A DNA stretch of 64,000 nucleotides from Argyresthia goedartella (taxonomy: Eukaryota > Arthropoda > Insecta > Lepidoptera > Argyresthiidae). This document shows, piece after piece, positions 20,513 through 32,413 of this stretch. The position numbers and the translations under genes are program-made. The notes under the pieces were generated by a model, which did not search any database, was not told the origin of the DNA, and was given only the letters and a program-made list of their open reading frames with translations. The DNA is taken from contig OX463836.1 in NCBI GenBank assembly GCA_949825045.1, positions 10,309,829 through 10,373,828 of the forward strand, given 5' to 3'. Numbering within the stretch: the stretch's first letter is position 1; each line of letters starts with the position of its first letter.

Positions 20513-21445
20513 TTAATAGTGTATCAACAATGCGGTTAATCGAGACAGCAATGTTTTCTGCATTTCTTCGCTGTGCAGGTCACATAGCCATGAAAAATCA
20601 ACGACACTCAGGAACAATAATTGACAGAACTTACATATATTTTTATAATAAAGACATTGCTTTACGTGGCTCTCAAATACCAAAACGCAAGCATCCACTG
20701 TTTTACATAGTTCCAAAGTCGGGTAGGTGAGAGATGATTATCCTTCCACCCCTCCATTAGAGCAATATAATTGTTCATTTTGTTATCTCCCGGTGTTTTT
20801 GTTCGTATACTATCACATAAATTTTGACATGTTGATCGCTTAATTAAGACAGAGGCCAAGTTGCCACTCACATACACAACTGGTTGTTTAGAAAAAGTTT
20901 CGAACAAGGTCTCTTCGATATTATCTTCAAAGTCAGGAAAATGAAGGACAGGATCACTGTTTCCAGAGAAAGAATGCTCATAGTCATGGGCATTGGTCGA
21001 CTCTGTGTAGGAGTGCTCTTCTTCTATGACATTTAACTCTTAATTTTGGAAAACCAAGTCATGAAAGTCTAACATCAATTGATTTATCATCGGCTTTGCA
21101 ATTCGTACCCCTAATGGGAGAACTTAACTTTGTTAAAATAGATGCTTTAAGAGCAGCTGTAAAATGTTGACACATAGGATTTTTATTTGTTGGAGAATGT
21201 TGCCGAATCAAACTAAATAAATTTTGTAAAGAGTCTTGATTAAGCTGTCGCAAATTAAGATACTTAAATCCGATAGAGTTAACATATTTCCAAATATCTT
21301 GCTGAGAGGATATTGAAATGTAGTACCCATTAATGCATAGAATATTCCTTAGCCTCAGTTGACTGCAAGATTTCCGAAAGTGCATTGTTTTCACTTCGTT
21401 TTTTAATTCAGGCCACAACGGTGTGATGTAAACTGTTTTTTGTTC
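20513..21445 (-). pseudogene. P/THAP9-like transposase, C-terminal half
   Basis: The minus strand reads PLWPELKNEVKTMHF, GYYISISSQQDIWKYVNS, then RQLNQDSLQNLFSLIRQHSP and NPMCQHFTAALKAS. This is the P-superfamily 'LNQDxLExxFxxIR ... NPxxxQF' signature. It continues as PVVYVSGNLASVLIK and, after a frameshift near 20700, ends in a Cys/His-containing tail at TAA 20513. One stop interrupts the frame near 21040. The N-terminal half is absent here; the next element begins at about 21446. Confidence 0.75.
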
Positions 21446-21486
21446 TATTGACTCGAATCCCTTTCTTCATATCCTTTTTTGATGCA

Positions 21487-22090
21487 GATCAATTGAAACG
21501 CAGCCAAATGGAGCTGTTGCTGGTAGCAAGGCGCAAGATCCTTCTCTTGCATGGAGTGCCGTAGGTAGCTGATGAGGAGGCTGATGAAACTGTTCGGGCA
21601 GTGTTGCGCAACCAAATGAAGTTGCCACCACAGTGCGTTTTGGATGTTGGTGTCGCCCATAGGCTTGGGTCAAAGAGCAAGGAATCAAAACCTCGTCCAT
21701 TGCTTGTCAGGTTTATGTTCTTCAAGTCCCGGTCAGAAGCCTGGAAAGGCAAGACTGTATTGAAAGGGACTGTCAGAATTCCTGACTAAGCCGAGACATG
21801 AGGTATTTGCAGCTGGCAGGAAGCACTTCGGCATGCGGAACTGTTGGTCATCGGAAGGCAGGATCGTCCCTGTTGCTCCCAAACAAGTGCAGGCAAAAGG
21901 TCGAGTCGATGATGGAGCTGCAGGAGTTCATTGACAAGTTTCCATCTTCTGCCACTGAGCCCAGGGGCAAGGACGCTCCTGCGCGGAAGCCAGCGGCGGC
22001 TGGTGCTCCTGCTGCAGCGCCACCTGCCCCAATACCCTAACGCCGTCCTGGCGCCTGCGTCAAGAAGGTTGAGGTGACTGCAATCAAAAA
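21487..22090 (+). pseudogene. LINE G ORF1-like protein, broken
   Basis: The frame shifts twice. Pieces read QMELLLVARRKILLLHGVP, then VGVAHRLGSKSKESKPRPLL with FKSRSEAWKGKTVLKGT, then VESMMELQEFIDKFPSSATE. The order (helical start, RNA-binding 'HRLG...RP..V.F', C-terminal domain) is that of L1-like ORF1 RNA chaperones, with a Pro/Ala-rich end. In the retrotransposon RNP it would bind element RNA. A stop follows HGVP. Confidence 0.6.
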
Positions 22091-22662
22091 ATGATTCGTC
22101 GGCGACGCGGTCTCCTCACCGCACTTCGCATTTTGGTCGGGTTACACACAAGTCGATTTTATTTTCGCGTGGGTATGAATTTTTGTACTTTTCTTACAAC
22201 CCATGGTTCATTTCATGGTCTGTTCAAATTTTATACCTAATGTCATCATCTGTCAATCTATCTGTTGTTGACACAAACTTGTCCACAGAACACAATAACT
22301 TGTCTTTTTTTCTTTTTTTTTTCTCTATTTTTGCGTTTCACCTTTGCATGTTTTGATCCAAGTGTTGTAACATTGAATTTTTGTCATGCATATATTTTGT
22401 TTTGTGTTTGATAATGATGATTATAAGTTAAGATTATGTTATGACCCAGCATTACGTATTTGTCTCGAAAATTGTGTTACTGTTAATTCTCCATCTATGT
22501 ACCTAGTTAATTCCTCTCCAAGCAGACCCAGTGTAGGACTGGTTCAGGCAAGTAACTTGGTGTGATTAAGATAGTATATATTTTATATATTTATAATTAA
22601 GTAAAAACAAGCATATATATTTGTATTTATAAGTATTAATATTATATTTTAAACTATTATAT

Positions 22663-25573
22663 ATGGATAGCATACGTAATATTTTTGACAACTGTATTTT
22701 ATCATGTTCATCAAGCGATGATTATACAAATATGGCGAACGACACCTCCATTGTGGAGGAATCGTTATCAGCCAAACTCTCGACTGCCTTTGGTGGCCTG
22801 GAAAATAATCTTAACCTCGTTCATATAAATGCCCAGAGCATCCACTCCAGTTACCTGGACCTACTTGAGGCGTTTAGTGGCAAACATGTTGATGGAATTC
22901 TTATATTAGAATCGTTTCTCAAACCGTCCCTACCATCCAACATGTACTCATTGCCTGATTTCCGGCTCTATCGGAACGACAGAGTTGGAAGGCAGGTGGT
23001 GGTGTAGCCATTTACCTCCGCTCCGAAATTCCTTGTAGAGTTGTAAGTGCTTTCCCGAATGTGTACTCTGAGTCGGCAGAACATCTTTTCCTTGAAATCT
23101 GTCTTCACCATAATAAAGTTATGCTCGGTGTTCTCTACAGTCCCTCTCTTCACATTGACTACTTCGATACATTCGAGTCTCTGCTCAATGAGCTGACTCC
23201 TCTTTATGATAACACTCTCATCCTCGGCCATTTTAATACATGTCTTATTAAGAATGACTCTCGCTCTGCCCAACTCCAGGCCATTATCAATTCTTTCAAT
23301 TTGCATATTCTTCCTCTCAACGCTACTCATTTTCAGCCCCATTGCACTCCATCTCTTCTCGATATCATGATAACCTCTAATGTAGACAAAGTTGCTGTCC
23401 ATGGTCAATTTAACTCTCCTTTCTCTTTCCATGACCTAGTGTATCTATCGTACAAGGTTAGGCCTCCTAAAAGCAGAGGTAAATTCATTTTTGCTCGTAG
23501 TTTTAGGGGTATAGACCCTACTGTCCTAAAGTCTGATGCCGCCTCGATTGATTGGTCGCCTGTCATCACTAGTGAGACCGTTGACGACAAGATTCACCAC
23601 TTCAACAAAATTATTCTGGGACTCTACGACAAGCACGCACCAGTAAAAAAGGTTCGAGTAAAACATCTCCCTGCGCCCTGGCTCTCTGGTCCCATCAAGC
23701 GATTGATGGCAAAGAAGAACAGAGCCAAAATCCTCTACAAAAAGGACCCCACTGATGAAAACTTTGCTGCCTTCAAATGTCTCCGCAATCGGTGCAACCA
23801 TATGTGTCGCGCTGCCAAGCGCCGCCATATCTATGAGTGCATCTAAAATTATACCCCGGCTCAAGTGTGGAAGATCCTTAGAACCCTTGGTGTTGGCAAG
23901 TCCCAGAATCAATTGGTTGGTGATGTCGATCTCAATGGTCTTAATAGTTTCTTCTCCGATCGTCCTGTTGTAATGAATCCCTCTGTTAAAGATGCCACCC
24001 TGCATTCTCTGCGCTCCAAGCCATCTCCCACCACCACTCCATTCGACTTCAGTCTTGTCGAAATTGACACGGTTAAGAAGGCAGTGCTTGCCATCTCCTC
24101 AAAAGCTGTGGGTGACGACAGTATCTGCTCGAGAATGATAAACAGCATCCTTGATTTCCTCCTACCTGCCATTACACACATTGTTAACTTCTCTCTATCT
24201 CAGTGTTCTTTTCCTAATGTGTGGAAAATGGCGTTAGTTATCCCTCTTCCCAAAACCTCAAATCCCAATATCTATCCTGCCTTTCCTTTTCAAAGTCCTT
24301 GAATCGATTGTCCACACTCAACTCTCTTCCTATCTTTCCTCTAACAGGCTGTTGAATCAATTCCAGTCCGGATTCAGGCCGGGTCATAGTACCGTCTCGG
24401 CCTTACTTAAAGTGACCGATGACATTGAATCGGCAATGGATATCAAGCAGATCACTGTGTTAGCGTTACTAGACTTTAGCAGTGCCTTTAACTGTGTTGA
24501 TTTTGACATCCTTGTTGAGATACTGAAGTCCCTCAATGTCTGCTCGGCCGCTGCCAGCTGGTTCGGCTCCTACCTGAGAGGTCGTCAGCAGCGTATTAGG
24601 TCCGAGGAGACTTCCACGGAGTGGTGCGACCTTTCTTCTGGAGTTCCTCAGGGTGGTATTCTTTCTTTCTCTTCTTTTCTCCGTCTTCATCGATTCCATT
24701 TCGTATGCCATTTCTTCTTCTTACCTCTTTATGCCGATGATCTGCAAATCTACCGCCATTTCTCTCCAAGTGATATGATTTCTTCTGTGGGTGCATTAAA
24801 TGCCGATCTCGAGAACATCAGGGGCTGGGCTCTGTCTCATGGACTACTTGTCAATCCCAGTAAGTCGCAAGCCATGATTGTCGGCTCCAGACACTCCCAT
24901 AGTGTGTTACAGCATCTGCCTCTTGTTCCTGTAACTTATGATGGAACCATAATTCCGTACAGTACCTACTAAGGCAAAAAATCTAGGAGTTATCTTTGAC
25001 AATCAGCTTTCATGGTCTGCTCACGTCTGCGAAGTTAGTAGACGAGTCTTTGCCACATTTCACTCCCTCAGGCGCCTTCAAAACTTTCTGCCTCATCATA
25101 CTAAAATTACTCTTGCCCAGTCTCTTCTCCTTCCTCTCATTGATTACGCAGATGTCAGCTGGATCAGCGCGAACGAAGAGCAACTGAACAAACTCGAGCG
25201 ACTTCAAAATCTCGGGATTCGGTTTGTCTTCGGACTGCGTAAGTATGACCATGTCTCCCAGTATCGTAGGGAACTGCAGTGGCTTCCAATTCGTCTTCGC
25301 CGGGATACCCATGTTCTCATTCTACTCTTCAATATTCTGCACAACCCTCGCTACCCCAGCTTCCTGCGTCATAAGTTTGATTTTTTTTCTTCGGATAGGT
25401 CTCGGAGATCAAACACTCGGTCGCTGCTTGCAACTCCTCAACACAACTCAGTCGCATATGGGCAAGGATTCAGGATCAGTGCTCTGGAACAAGCTCCCCA
25501 GTGCCATCAGGGACAGTCCGTCACTTAACATTTTTAAGATTCGCTTGAAAGATCATTACCTCTCTCTTCCATA
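22663..25573 (+). pseudogene. LINE G endonuclease-reverse transcriptase, broken
   Basis: It starts at ATG 22663 with an EEP endonuclease (NLVHINAQSIHSS). It shifts frame near 22995, shows LILGHFNT where GDFN is expected and FSFHDLVYL where SDH is expected, and stops at 23846. RT follows: RPGHSTVSALL, LLDFSSAFNCVDFDIL, SSGVPQGG and YADDLQIYRH (near 24730), with a break at 24300. The thumb and C-terminus run in a further frame (GVIFDNQLSWSAHV, LIDYADVSW, LGIRFVFGLRKYDHVSQYRR) to 25573. Endonuclease metal-binding residues are lost, so target nicking could not be performed by this copy. Confidence 0.8.
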
Positions 25574-25874
25574 GTATGTATAAGTATATAATTTGTATGT
25601 GTATGTTATGTATGTATGTATATAATATTATATAAATTAGGTGTAGTAGTAGTAATAGGTATATGTACCTACTTATATTATCATTCTGTATGAATTATTT
25701 TGTTGTGCAAATAGGTTTTACTCTCACAATCCACTTTCCTTTCCTATCTGGGTTTGCTGGTAGAAATCTCTTTTATAGAGATAAGCGCGCCTCTTGTACA
25801 TATATCTTTCTTTGTATATCTCTGTATGTTTGTTTTGTGCAATAAAGTATTCATTCATTCATTCATTCATTCAT

Positions 25875-26236
25875 GTCACTTCGCTGTCAGTTGTTGTTGT
25901 GTTGTGTTGTTTAGTTGAGAGTCCATTAGTTTTTCCAATATTACAAGTATTTTGTTTGATAATCATGCCGAAAGCAATCAAAGGTGGTGGGTGTACGAAA
26001 AATTATTCCCAAAATGAAATTATTCTTTGATGCGGAAAAGCTGCAAAAAGCTCCAATCCGTTTGAAAAAGAATACAAACGCATTGCAGCCGCATCAGGCT
26101 AGTGTTACCAGATTATTATTAAATAAATTCTCGACATCGCTTGATAATACGTTATTAACTAATGTTTACGGCTGCCACCCTATCACTGTGACCTAAATCC
26201 TATTGAGATGGTATGGAGTTCAATGAAAAGGAGTAA
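25875..26236 (+). pseudogene. IS630/Tc1-like transposase remnant
   Basis: A short start at 25965 (MPKAIKGGG) is followed in the next frame by DAEKLQKAPIRLKKNTNA. After an internal deletion comes YHCDLNPIEMVWSSMKR (26180-26230), whose NPIE carries the last catalytic Glu of IS630/Tc1 transposases. The middle, with the two Asp residues, is missing. It runs straight into the truncated LTR of BEL 1. Confidence 0.6.
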
Positions 26237-26366
26237 GGAACAACCGCTAACGATGAAGACGTTTATTGCACTAAATATAATGAATGTAACAACTTAACAA
26301 GAAAAGAGTAAAACGCTTATGTACGCTAAATTAATATAAAATGACCTTTGTACAGTTGACTGTACA
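26237..26366 (-). repeat. BEL 1 3' LTR (truncated)
   Basis: Begins TGTACAGTCAACTGTACA on the minus strand. It carries AATAAA (26262-26267) and ends abruptly against the IS630-like remnant. Confidence 0.75.
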
Positions 26367-26473
26367 TGCTGCCGAAAACGAGAAGAATACAGATTGAAAC
26401 TTATAAAATTACAAAACATGATACTTAAGATAGGAATAAAATAATAGAAGATAAATGTATAAAATATGTCAAC

Positions 26474-27255
26474 TTAAATATCAATATTCTTAGGTAATTC
26501 AAACTTCTCGGAATCTTCTTCTCGTGGTGAAGTAACCCTCACTGTTGTCCTCTTCCTATAGAGTGTCCGTGGCTGCGATATCTCCGGGACATCAAGCGTC
26601 TACTGCGGTCGTCTCTTCCCTATGATTCCCTTCCTTCTATATGATTCCCACGACCACGCCAATCAGTAGCGCACGCCAAGTATGCTATATGATATGATGT
26701 ACTGATGGACATCGTGTACGGTGAGCGTCTGCGTGCTCTGATGCTTCAGTTGCGCTATCTGTGCTCCCAGTGTCTTCCATTGCATTCAATGGAAGACACT
26801 GGGAGCACTGGGACACTGTTCCATTGATAGACTTATCTTCTAATTCTGGTGGCATAGCGCTGAGCACCGTGTTGGTGTCAATGATGTTGTTCAGGATGGA
26901 CAAGCGTGGTGGCTCCATCTCCGGTACCGCCGTGACTATGAGGTTGAAAAGATCTCCCTTGAGTGTGCAGCCTTGACCTAGGCTAACGATTCCATTGCCA
27001 GACAGGGTTCGATTTACCGTGTCAGCGGGGCATAAAATGCGCACTGTGCATTCTTCGCAACAGGCGTACAGCCAGTCATTCTGTCTGCTGTGTTGTAACT
27101 TGATCCATTTGTCGCCGCACGTTGATTGTTCCGATGTACAGGTGATTCTCTTTTCAACTCCAAGTTCACCAACTTCAGATCACAAATGGATTGTCTTGCT
27201 CTCATGTCGTAGACTGGCTTGTCAACTGGGCACAGAATCCTCTCTAGTGAAGCAT
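26474..27255 (-). pseudogene. BEL 1 envelope-like region, C-terminal part, broken
   Basis: Continues the envelope-like sequence in other frames: CIHASLERILCP, a Cys-containing stretch, then SGNGIVSLGQGCTLKGDLFN, a layout reminiscent of F-type fusion proteins. Frameshifts near 27255 and 27030 and a 22-bp inverted duplication (26761-26808) disrupt it. A membrane anchor cannot be read in one frame. No functional surface protein could be made from this copy. Confidence 0.6.
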
Positions 27256-30093
27256 GAATGCAATCTGTAAATCGCTTCTGGATAAGAACAAGACGGTATC
27301 CTTTCTGATATTAAATGCCAAGTATGGATAGGCCGTTGTCATCCGCATTGTACTGAGTGATGTCTTGTGTGGTAGACTGATGATTTTGTCTAATTCGTAG
27401 ACTACATTCGTGATCAGCGGGATTTTGAATTCCATGAGCAGGTAGTCGCCGGTAACTCTTGCGGATACTCGCAGTATTATGTACATGTTCCGGATGTTTT
27501 CCTTGTCGGGTACAACGAGATCACCCTGTACTTGTCGACTTATGATATCGACTTGAGATTCTAGTTGCTCCGGCGACAGCAAGTGAATATCGATGCGTCC
27601 ATGAGTGATGTCAGTAATGGTGTTGATTAAGCTTTGCTGAATGGTCCGTAAGTTTGATAAAATGATGTTGGCGGATAAAGTTGATGACATAATGTAAAGG
27701 CTGTTTTGATTGTCGAGCCGGTCTTGATTGGCGTCCGTCGATATGTTGCGAAGGTTTTTCCTCATGTAGTCGAATTGAGTATTTATAATACCTTCATAGC
27801 GTCTCAGTATGTTGTACTCAGATTCAACAACTAATGTTTGGTTTCGGATTAGGTTTTGGAGATGATTCTCGTTCAATGATATTTTCTCGATATCCGCCTT
27901 GTACTGGGTTGCGAATGAGTCATCCAATTCTCCAAACAAAAAGCTGGCTACATTTCCAACTCCGTTGATTAATCCTCGCTTGAATCGTTTGTTTTGATAT
28001 TTGAGTATATCATTGTAGTGCGTGATTTCTTTTAGCTGATGCTCCAACTGTAATATGACTCGTTCGTATTGTTTTTCTTGATGTCGACACATTGTGCGGC
28101 ACGTTTTTTTCAGGTGATTTATGTATAAATCCATGTCTTCTATGCCTTGCCAGTACATCGACATGTTGTAATAGACAACCAATTTCCACTCGTCTCTGAT
28201 GTGTTGAAGTTCGGAGATTTTGTCGAAGTAGAAATTTTGGCTTCCATTTAAAGGCGTTACCCTGAATGTATTAGGGGATTGTTGTGTGCTTGGTGTCAGT
28301 AATGACATAAATAGTAATTCTGTAGTGATGAAGCTCTTGAATGTTTTCCCACGCGTTCGACGATTCTTTGGTATATCTTGAGCCGCGCCGGGTGTGGGTG
28401 TTGATGACGAAGTTTTGATTACGTCGGCGTCTTGAACAGGTAAAATAATGAGTTTATTGATGGGTCGTTTCAAGACATTGTTTTCAGTTTTCAATGTAAC
28501 TACCCGGACACGGCCATCTTTCCCGGGATGAATCTCCTCTACCCGTCCCATTGCCCACTTGCCGGGGGGTTGATTGTCCTCCTTGATGTTTACGACGTCG
28601 TCGTCGTTTACCTTTGTGCGAGTCTGCAGTAGTTGTAAATACTCGCTGGACCAAATCTTCCAAAACTGTTTGTTTATGGATTGGACCAGTCGCCATCGTG
28701 TTGATAGGTTCATATGGTCAGGATCGGTCTGCGGTCTGGATAGCATTGATCCTACAATGAGGAAGTGTCCTGATGTGAGGTAGAAGTCATCCGGACTCTC
28801 ATTGAGTGAACAGAGAGGCCGTGAGTTGAGGCATGCTTCTATTTGATGTAGGAGCGTGGTGAATTCCTCGTATGTCAGCTTTTGTTCCCCGATGACGCGC
28901 TTTAGGTGAAATTTTAAACTTTTCATCGCCGCTTCCCACAAGCCTCCAGCGTTAGGCCATGCTGGGGCGTTGAATCGCCAAGTGATGCCCATATTGGTGA
29001 TATCCATTATTACATTTTCGGCTTTGATTGAGTGAATGATCTCCATGTACTCCGTTTTCAGCAGTCTGGCAGCACCCCGAAAGTTGGTGCCGTTGTCACT
29101 GTATATGCATTCGGGATACCCCCTGCGGGCATACATTCTTGGCAGAGCCGCAAGGAAGTTTGCAGTACTTAGGTCTGACACCAATTCCAGATGGATGGCC
29201 TTGGTAACAAGGCAGACAAATACTGCTACATATCCCTTCGGGGTCCTTATCCCCCTTCCCTTGTTTGATTTGATATCCATGTGACCCGTAAAGTCCACAC
29301 CGACGTGAGTGAATGGGCGGGAAGGGATGACTCTTGGCCCTGGTAAGTCTGCCATGAGCTGTTGATGATTATCAGAGTTGAATCTTCGGCATTTGATGCA
29401 CAGCCTGATTTGACCCTTCACGGTACGAATGCCGCTGAGTAAGTAATTGTCTCTGATGAATGACAAAGTCAGTCGCGGGCCTTCATGAAGGGTTGAAATA
29501 TGCGCCTGGTGAATGATAAGCTCGATGAGGCGGCTCTTTAATGCCAGGATAACGGGATGCTTCGCTTGATAGCTAACCATGGCGTTTTCGAGTCGTCCAC
29601 CCACTCGCAATATTCCCTGTTCGTCTAGAAACGGCTTCAATGCTGTGAGTTTGCTGCTGCTCTTTACATGCCCGTATTTCTTTAACTGAGCAATTTCATC
29701 TTCGAAGTCGCAAGTCTGTGCGTTTTTAATAATAAGGTTGTGAGCAGAGTTCAATTCCGCTAACCTCAATGTGTTGCCGTGCGCCGTCGTCTGCTTATTT
29801 TGCAATCGGCTGACAAATCTCATTACCCATGCAGTTAGTTTAGTAATGCGTGTTATAGAACTACATTTGTTTAGCAATTCTTGAATGAATGATGAATGAT
29901 TTTGTAATAGGGCTGTGTTCACACTGGCCTTTTTTACTTCGATCGCAGGGTCCGGGTATGATTGTTGCTCGGTGTGTTTCCTGTTGCAGGTGATTAGCCA
30001 TTCGGGCCCTTCCCACCACATCTTGTGCTTCAACAAGTTTGTGGCGTTCAATCCACGCGTGGCACAGTCAGCAGCGTTAACTTCCGACTTCAC
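27244..30093 (-). CDS. BEL 1 integrase fused in frame to F-type envelope-like region
   Basis: 949 codons without a stop. Residues 1-35 finish the RNase H region (EVNAADCATRG...WW.GP). About 190-237 is an HHCC zinc site (HISTLHEG...CIKC). The integrase core has Asp267 (VGVDFTG), Asp333 (YSDNGTNF) and Glu387 (LWEAAMKS). A DUF5641-like tail lies at 455-550. From about 585 a hydrophobic patch (LLFMSLL) leads into an envelope-like ectodomain. It has a basic furin-type site (KRFKR, about 702-706) and an immediately following Gly/hydrophobic fusion-peptide-like stretch, as in the baculovirus F family, then coiled-coil-like sequence. Upstream, a TAG at 30130-30132 separates it from RT in the same frame. 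The retained frame through two domains is unusual; function is doubtful because the flanking parts are broken. Confidence 0.8.
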   Translation of the reverse strand: MKSEVNAADCATRGLNATNLLKHKMWWEGPEWLITCNRKHTEQQSYPDPAIEVKKASVNTALLQNHSSFIQELLNKCSSITRITKLTAWVMRFVSRLQNKQTTAHGNTLRLAELNSAHNLIIKNAQTCDFEDEIAQLKKYGHVKSSSKLTALKPFLDEQGILRVGGRLENAMVSYQAKHPVILALKSRLIELIIHQAHISTLHEGPRLTLSFIRDNYLLSGIRTVKGQIRLCIKCRRFNSDNHQQLMADLPGPRVIPSRPFTHVGVDFTGHMDIKSNKGRGIRTPKGYVAVFVCLVTKAIHLELVSDLSTANFLAALPRMYARRGYPECIYSDNGTNFRGAARLLKTEYMEIIHSIKAENVIMDITNMGITWRFNAPAWPNAGGLWEAAMKSLKFHLKRVIGEQKLTYEEFTTLLHQIEACLNSRPLCSLNESPDDFYLTSGHFLIVGSMLSRPQTDPDHMNLSTRWRLVQSINKQFWKIWSSEYLQLLQTRTKVNDDDVVNIKEDNQPPGKWAMGRVEEIHPGKDGRVRVVTLKTENNVLKRPINKLIILPVQDADVIKTSSSTPTPGAAQDIPKNRRTRGKTFKSFITTELLFMSLLTPSTQQSPNTFRVTPLNGSQNFYFDKISELQHIRDEWKLVVYYNMSMYWQGIEDMDLYINHLKKTCRTMCRHQEKQYERVILQLEHQLKEITHYNDILKYQNKRFKRGLINGVGNVASFLFGELDDSFATQYKADIEKISLNENHLQNLIRNQTLVVESEYNILRRYEGIINTQFDYMRKNLRNISTDANQDRLDNQNSLYIMSSTLSANIILSNLRTIQQSLINTITDITHGRIDIHLLSPEQLESQVDIISRQVQGDLVVPDKENIRNMYIILRVSARVTGDYLLMEFKIPLITNVVYELDKIISLPHKTSLSTMRMTTAYPYLAFNIRKDTVLFLSRSDLQIAFMLH

Positions 30094-30129
30094 ATGGTTC
30101 CACGCTGATTGCGGGATGATCTTTTTTTT

Positions 30130-31484
30130 CTAGTGTACTCTGTTGGCCACAAATGGTTTCCATTTTGATTCCTTGCCATGTAGCCAGCCCAAGACTACCA
30201 TTGAATCTGTCCAGGCGTAGCCCTTAAAGTTGCTGGAAGTGACGGTCTCGAGGAATTTTGCCATTAATTGTGATAGCAAAAGCGCGCCCAGCAGCTCCAA
30301 TCTGGGAAGTGTTACCAACTTGTTGTGTGGAGCATCCCTTGATTTGGCGGTGATCAGGTTTGATGTGTACTCGCCTTTATCATTTAGTGAGACGATATAA
30401 ATCGCGCAGGCATAAGCCTTTTCGGAAGCATCGCAATATCCGTGAATTTCAAACGAGTTATCCATATCGCCAATGTATCTGGGGATTGAGAAAAAGGCAA
30501 TACTTTTCGAGTCATCTCTGATTTCCAGCCATTCGCGAAGTATTTCTTGAGGTAGGTCGTCGTCCCATGATAGATTGAATGCCGACGTTTTTTGAAATAA
30601 GATCTTCGCTTTGATTGTAAGTGGAGTAATCCAGCCCATCGGATCGCATATTTTTGCTATTTCGGACAACAACTGACGTTTAGAACAATGCCCTGTATTT
30701 GTGTCGCTAACGCTTTTGTACGTGTATGCAAAAGTGTCCGACGAAGAATTCCACTGTAGACCCAGCGTTTTTCGAGTTTCAGAGTCTTTGAACTCGAATG
30801 GGGCGTTGAGTAATTCCGCTGGCAAATCTTTTATGAGTTCTGATTTGTTACTTGACCACTTGCGAATATTCATGCCGGCGGCTTTCAGAACAGTTGTAAG
30901 TTCTAGTTGAATTTCCTTGGCTTGACTGAGTGAGTTGCTGCCAGCCAACAGGTCGTCCATGTAGAAGGAGCTTTCCAAAGCTGCGGCGGAAAGTTTGAAC
31001 GTGTGAGCATTGTCTCGACCAATTTGTTTGAGTGTTCCCATGGCGAGATATGAGGCGGACTTTGATACGTGACCGTTGTGAGATGATATTCTCTTAGTAG
31101 ATCGCGAGGCGAGTCTCTCCATATGATTGATTGTAGATGTTGGTCGGTCTCTCTGACAAGTACTTGGCGGAACATCTTTTCTATATCCGCTGTGACGACA
31201 TATCTGTATTGACGCCATTTCAGAATGAGTGACTGCAGGTCCTGTTAAAGGTTCGGACCGCTCTCCATCATGTCGTTGAGACTGAGACCCGATGATGTTT
31301 TTGATGAAGCATTAAACACGACGCGCAAGGCAGTTGTTGTAGAGTCCAACTTGAGCACGCCGTGATGGGGCAGATAACATGTGTTTGAGGCGTCTGCTGA
31401 GTTAACAGGGCGCATGTGACCTAGTTGTTGATACTCGAGAATAAATTTCTTGTAACCCTCGGATAATAAAGCATTTTTGGCCAT
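30130..31484 (-). pseudogene. BEL 1 reverse transcriptase/RNase H, broken
   Basis: The N-terminal RT block CYLPHHGVLKLDSTTTALRV leads to VVFNASSKTSSGLSLNDMM. After a stop at 31245 come a shifted VVTADIEKMFRQ block and SSFYMDDLLAGSN (catalytic YMDD). The RNase H region follows: EIHGYCDASEKAY, LPRLELLGALL, YAWTDSMVVLGWL. At least two frameshifts (31000-31240) and the TAG at 30130 inactivate it. It would copy the element RNA if intact. Confidence 0.82.
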
Positions 31485-31783
31485 TCTCCTTTCCTCTTGA
31501 ATGAACTGGGCAGTGGCCTTTGATTTTCAGTGTCCCAAGTGCTCTTCAAACCCTGGTTTCATGAGTATAGCGACCTCGTATCATCTATCTTTGAGTCACT
31601 TTGTTGTCGCTTGAAAGTATTCTTCGCAGTTTTGTTCCTCGCCGGTCAAGGAGTCCGATGATTCGTTGATATCTTCGACTTCCCTGAACTTTCTGATATC
31701 GTCCAGGTTCCGACGTTGCATGTGAAGTTACGAACATGACCCGACAGAATCCAGCCCAGTTTTGTCTGCTGAGCAATGGGTGA

Positions 31784-32413
31784 TTAATGTGTGCCTTTCA
31801 CGAGCCCACTCATGATGATTTCAGAGTAGACACTAGCATCAAGGAGTATGTCGATAGGCTTCGATATGTGATACTCGGGGTCAGCCAATCTTGTATTTTG
31901 AAGATGATCCCAACTAGTTATCGGAAGTGAAGTGCTGGGGAGGTTGTATATGACTTGTGAGACAACCAATGCTTCTGTAATGAACTCGTAGTCTGCGTGG
32001 ATTGAGTGACATTCCATTGATACTAATCCTCTGCTCTGTTTTGAGCTAGTACCAACGCCTGATATTGACGCTTGATAGTATCTACGCTTTAGCCCTAACA
32101 GCCGAGCCGCGTTTTCAGAGATGAGTGAAACTTGAGCGCCTTGGTCTAGAAGGGCTCTGAAGTTGATAAGAGTTCCGTCTGATGATCTGATATTGAGCGA
32201 TAGCGTCGTCAGAAGGATTTCTTCATCCTCGCTCGCAACGTGATTAACATTGTGCTGTCGCTTGGATGATGACGTCGAATTTGTTGTAGACGCAGACGGC
32301 ATCGTCGATGGTCGATCGTCGCTTCTTGGGTTCATTGGCTTATTAACCGCTGCGTCGTGGATAACGGAGTTGTGCCTTCCATTGCATATTCTGCACGTTT
32401 TTTTTACAGGCAA
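31784..32413 (-). pseudogene. BEL 1 zinc knuckle end and aspartic protease
   Basis: A 209-codon frame starting in a CRICNGRHNSVIH knuckle, followed by a Ser/Thr-rich linker and the retropepsin-like domain LINFRALLDQGAQVSLIS. The active-site triad reads DQG where DSG/DTG is usual. A DUF1758-like region continues to NTRLADPEYHI. The substitution next to the catalytic Asp suggests reduced or lost activity. A frame break separates it from gag. Confidence 0.75.

Larger units (their letters stand above)
21446..25874 (+). mobile_element. LINE G, nearly full length, with (ATTC)n tail
   Basis: Non-LTR retrotransposon: ORF1-like region (21487-22090), spacer, endonuclease plus RT (22663-25573), a 300-base 3' UTR and an attc tandem tail (25847-25874). 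The 3' UTR block (ctttcct...ggt...gtaagaaat/gtagaaatctctttt...gcaataaag) and the RT C-terminus match LINE E at 50573-51334, so both are one family, here CR1/Jockey-like. Its left end cuts into the P-like transposase remnant. Confidence 0.8.
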
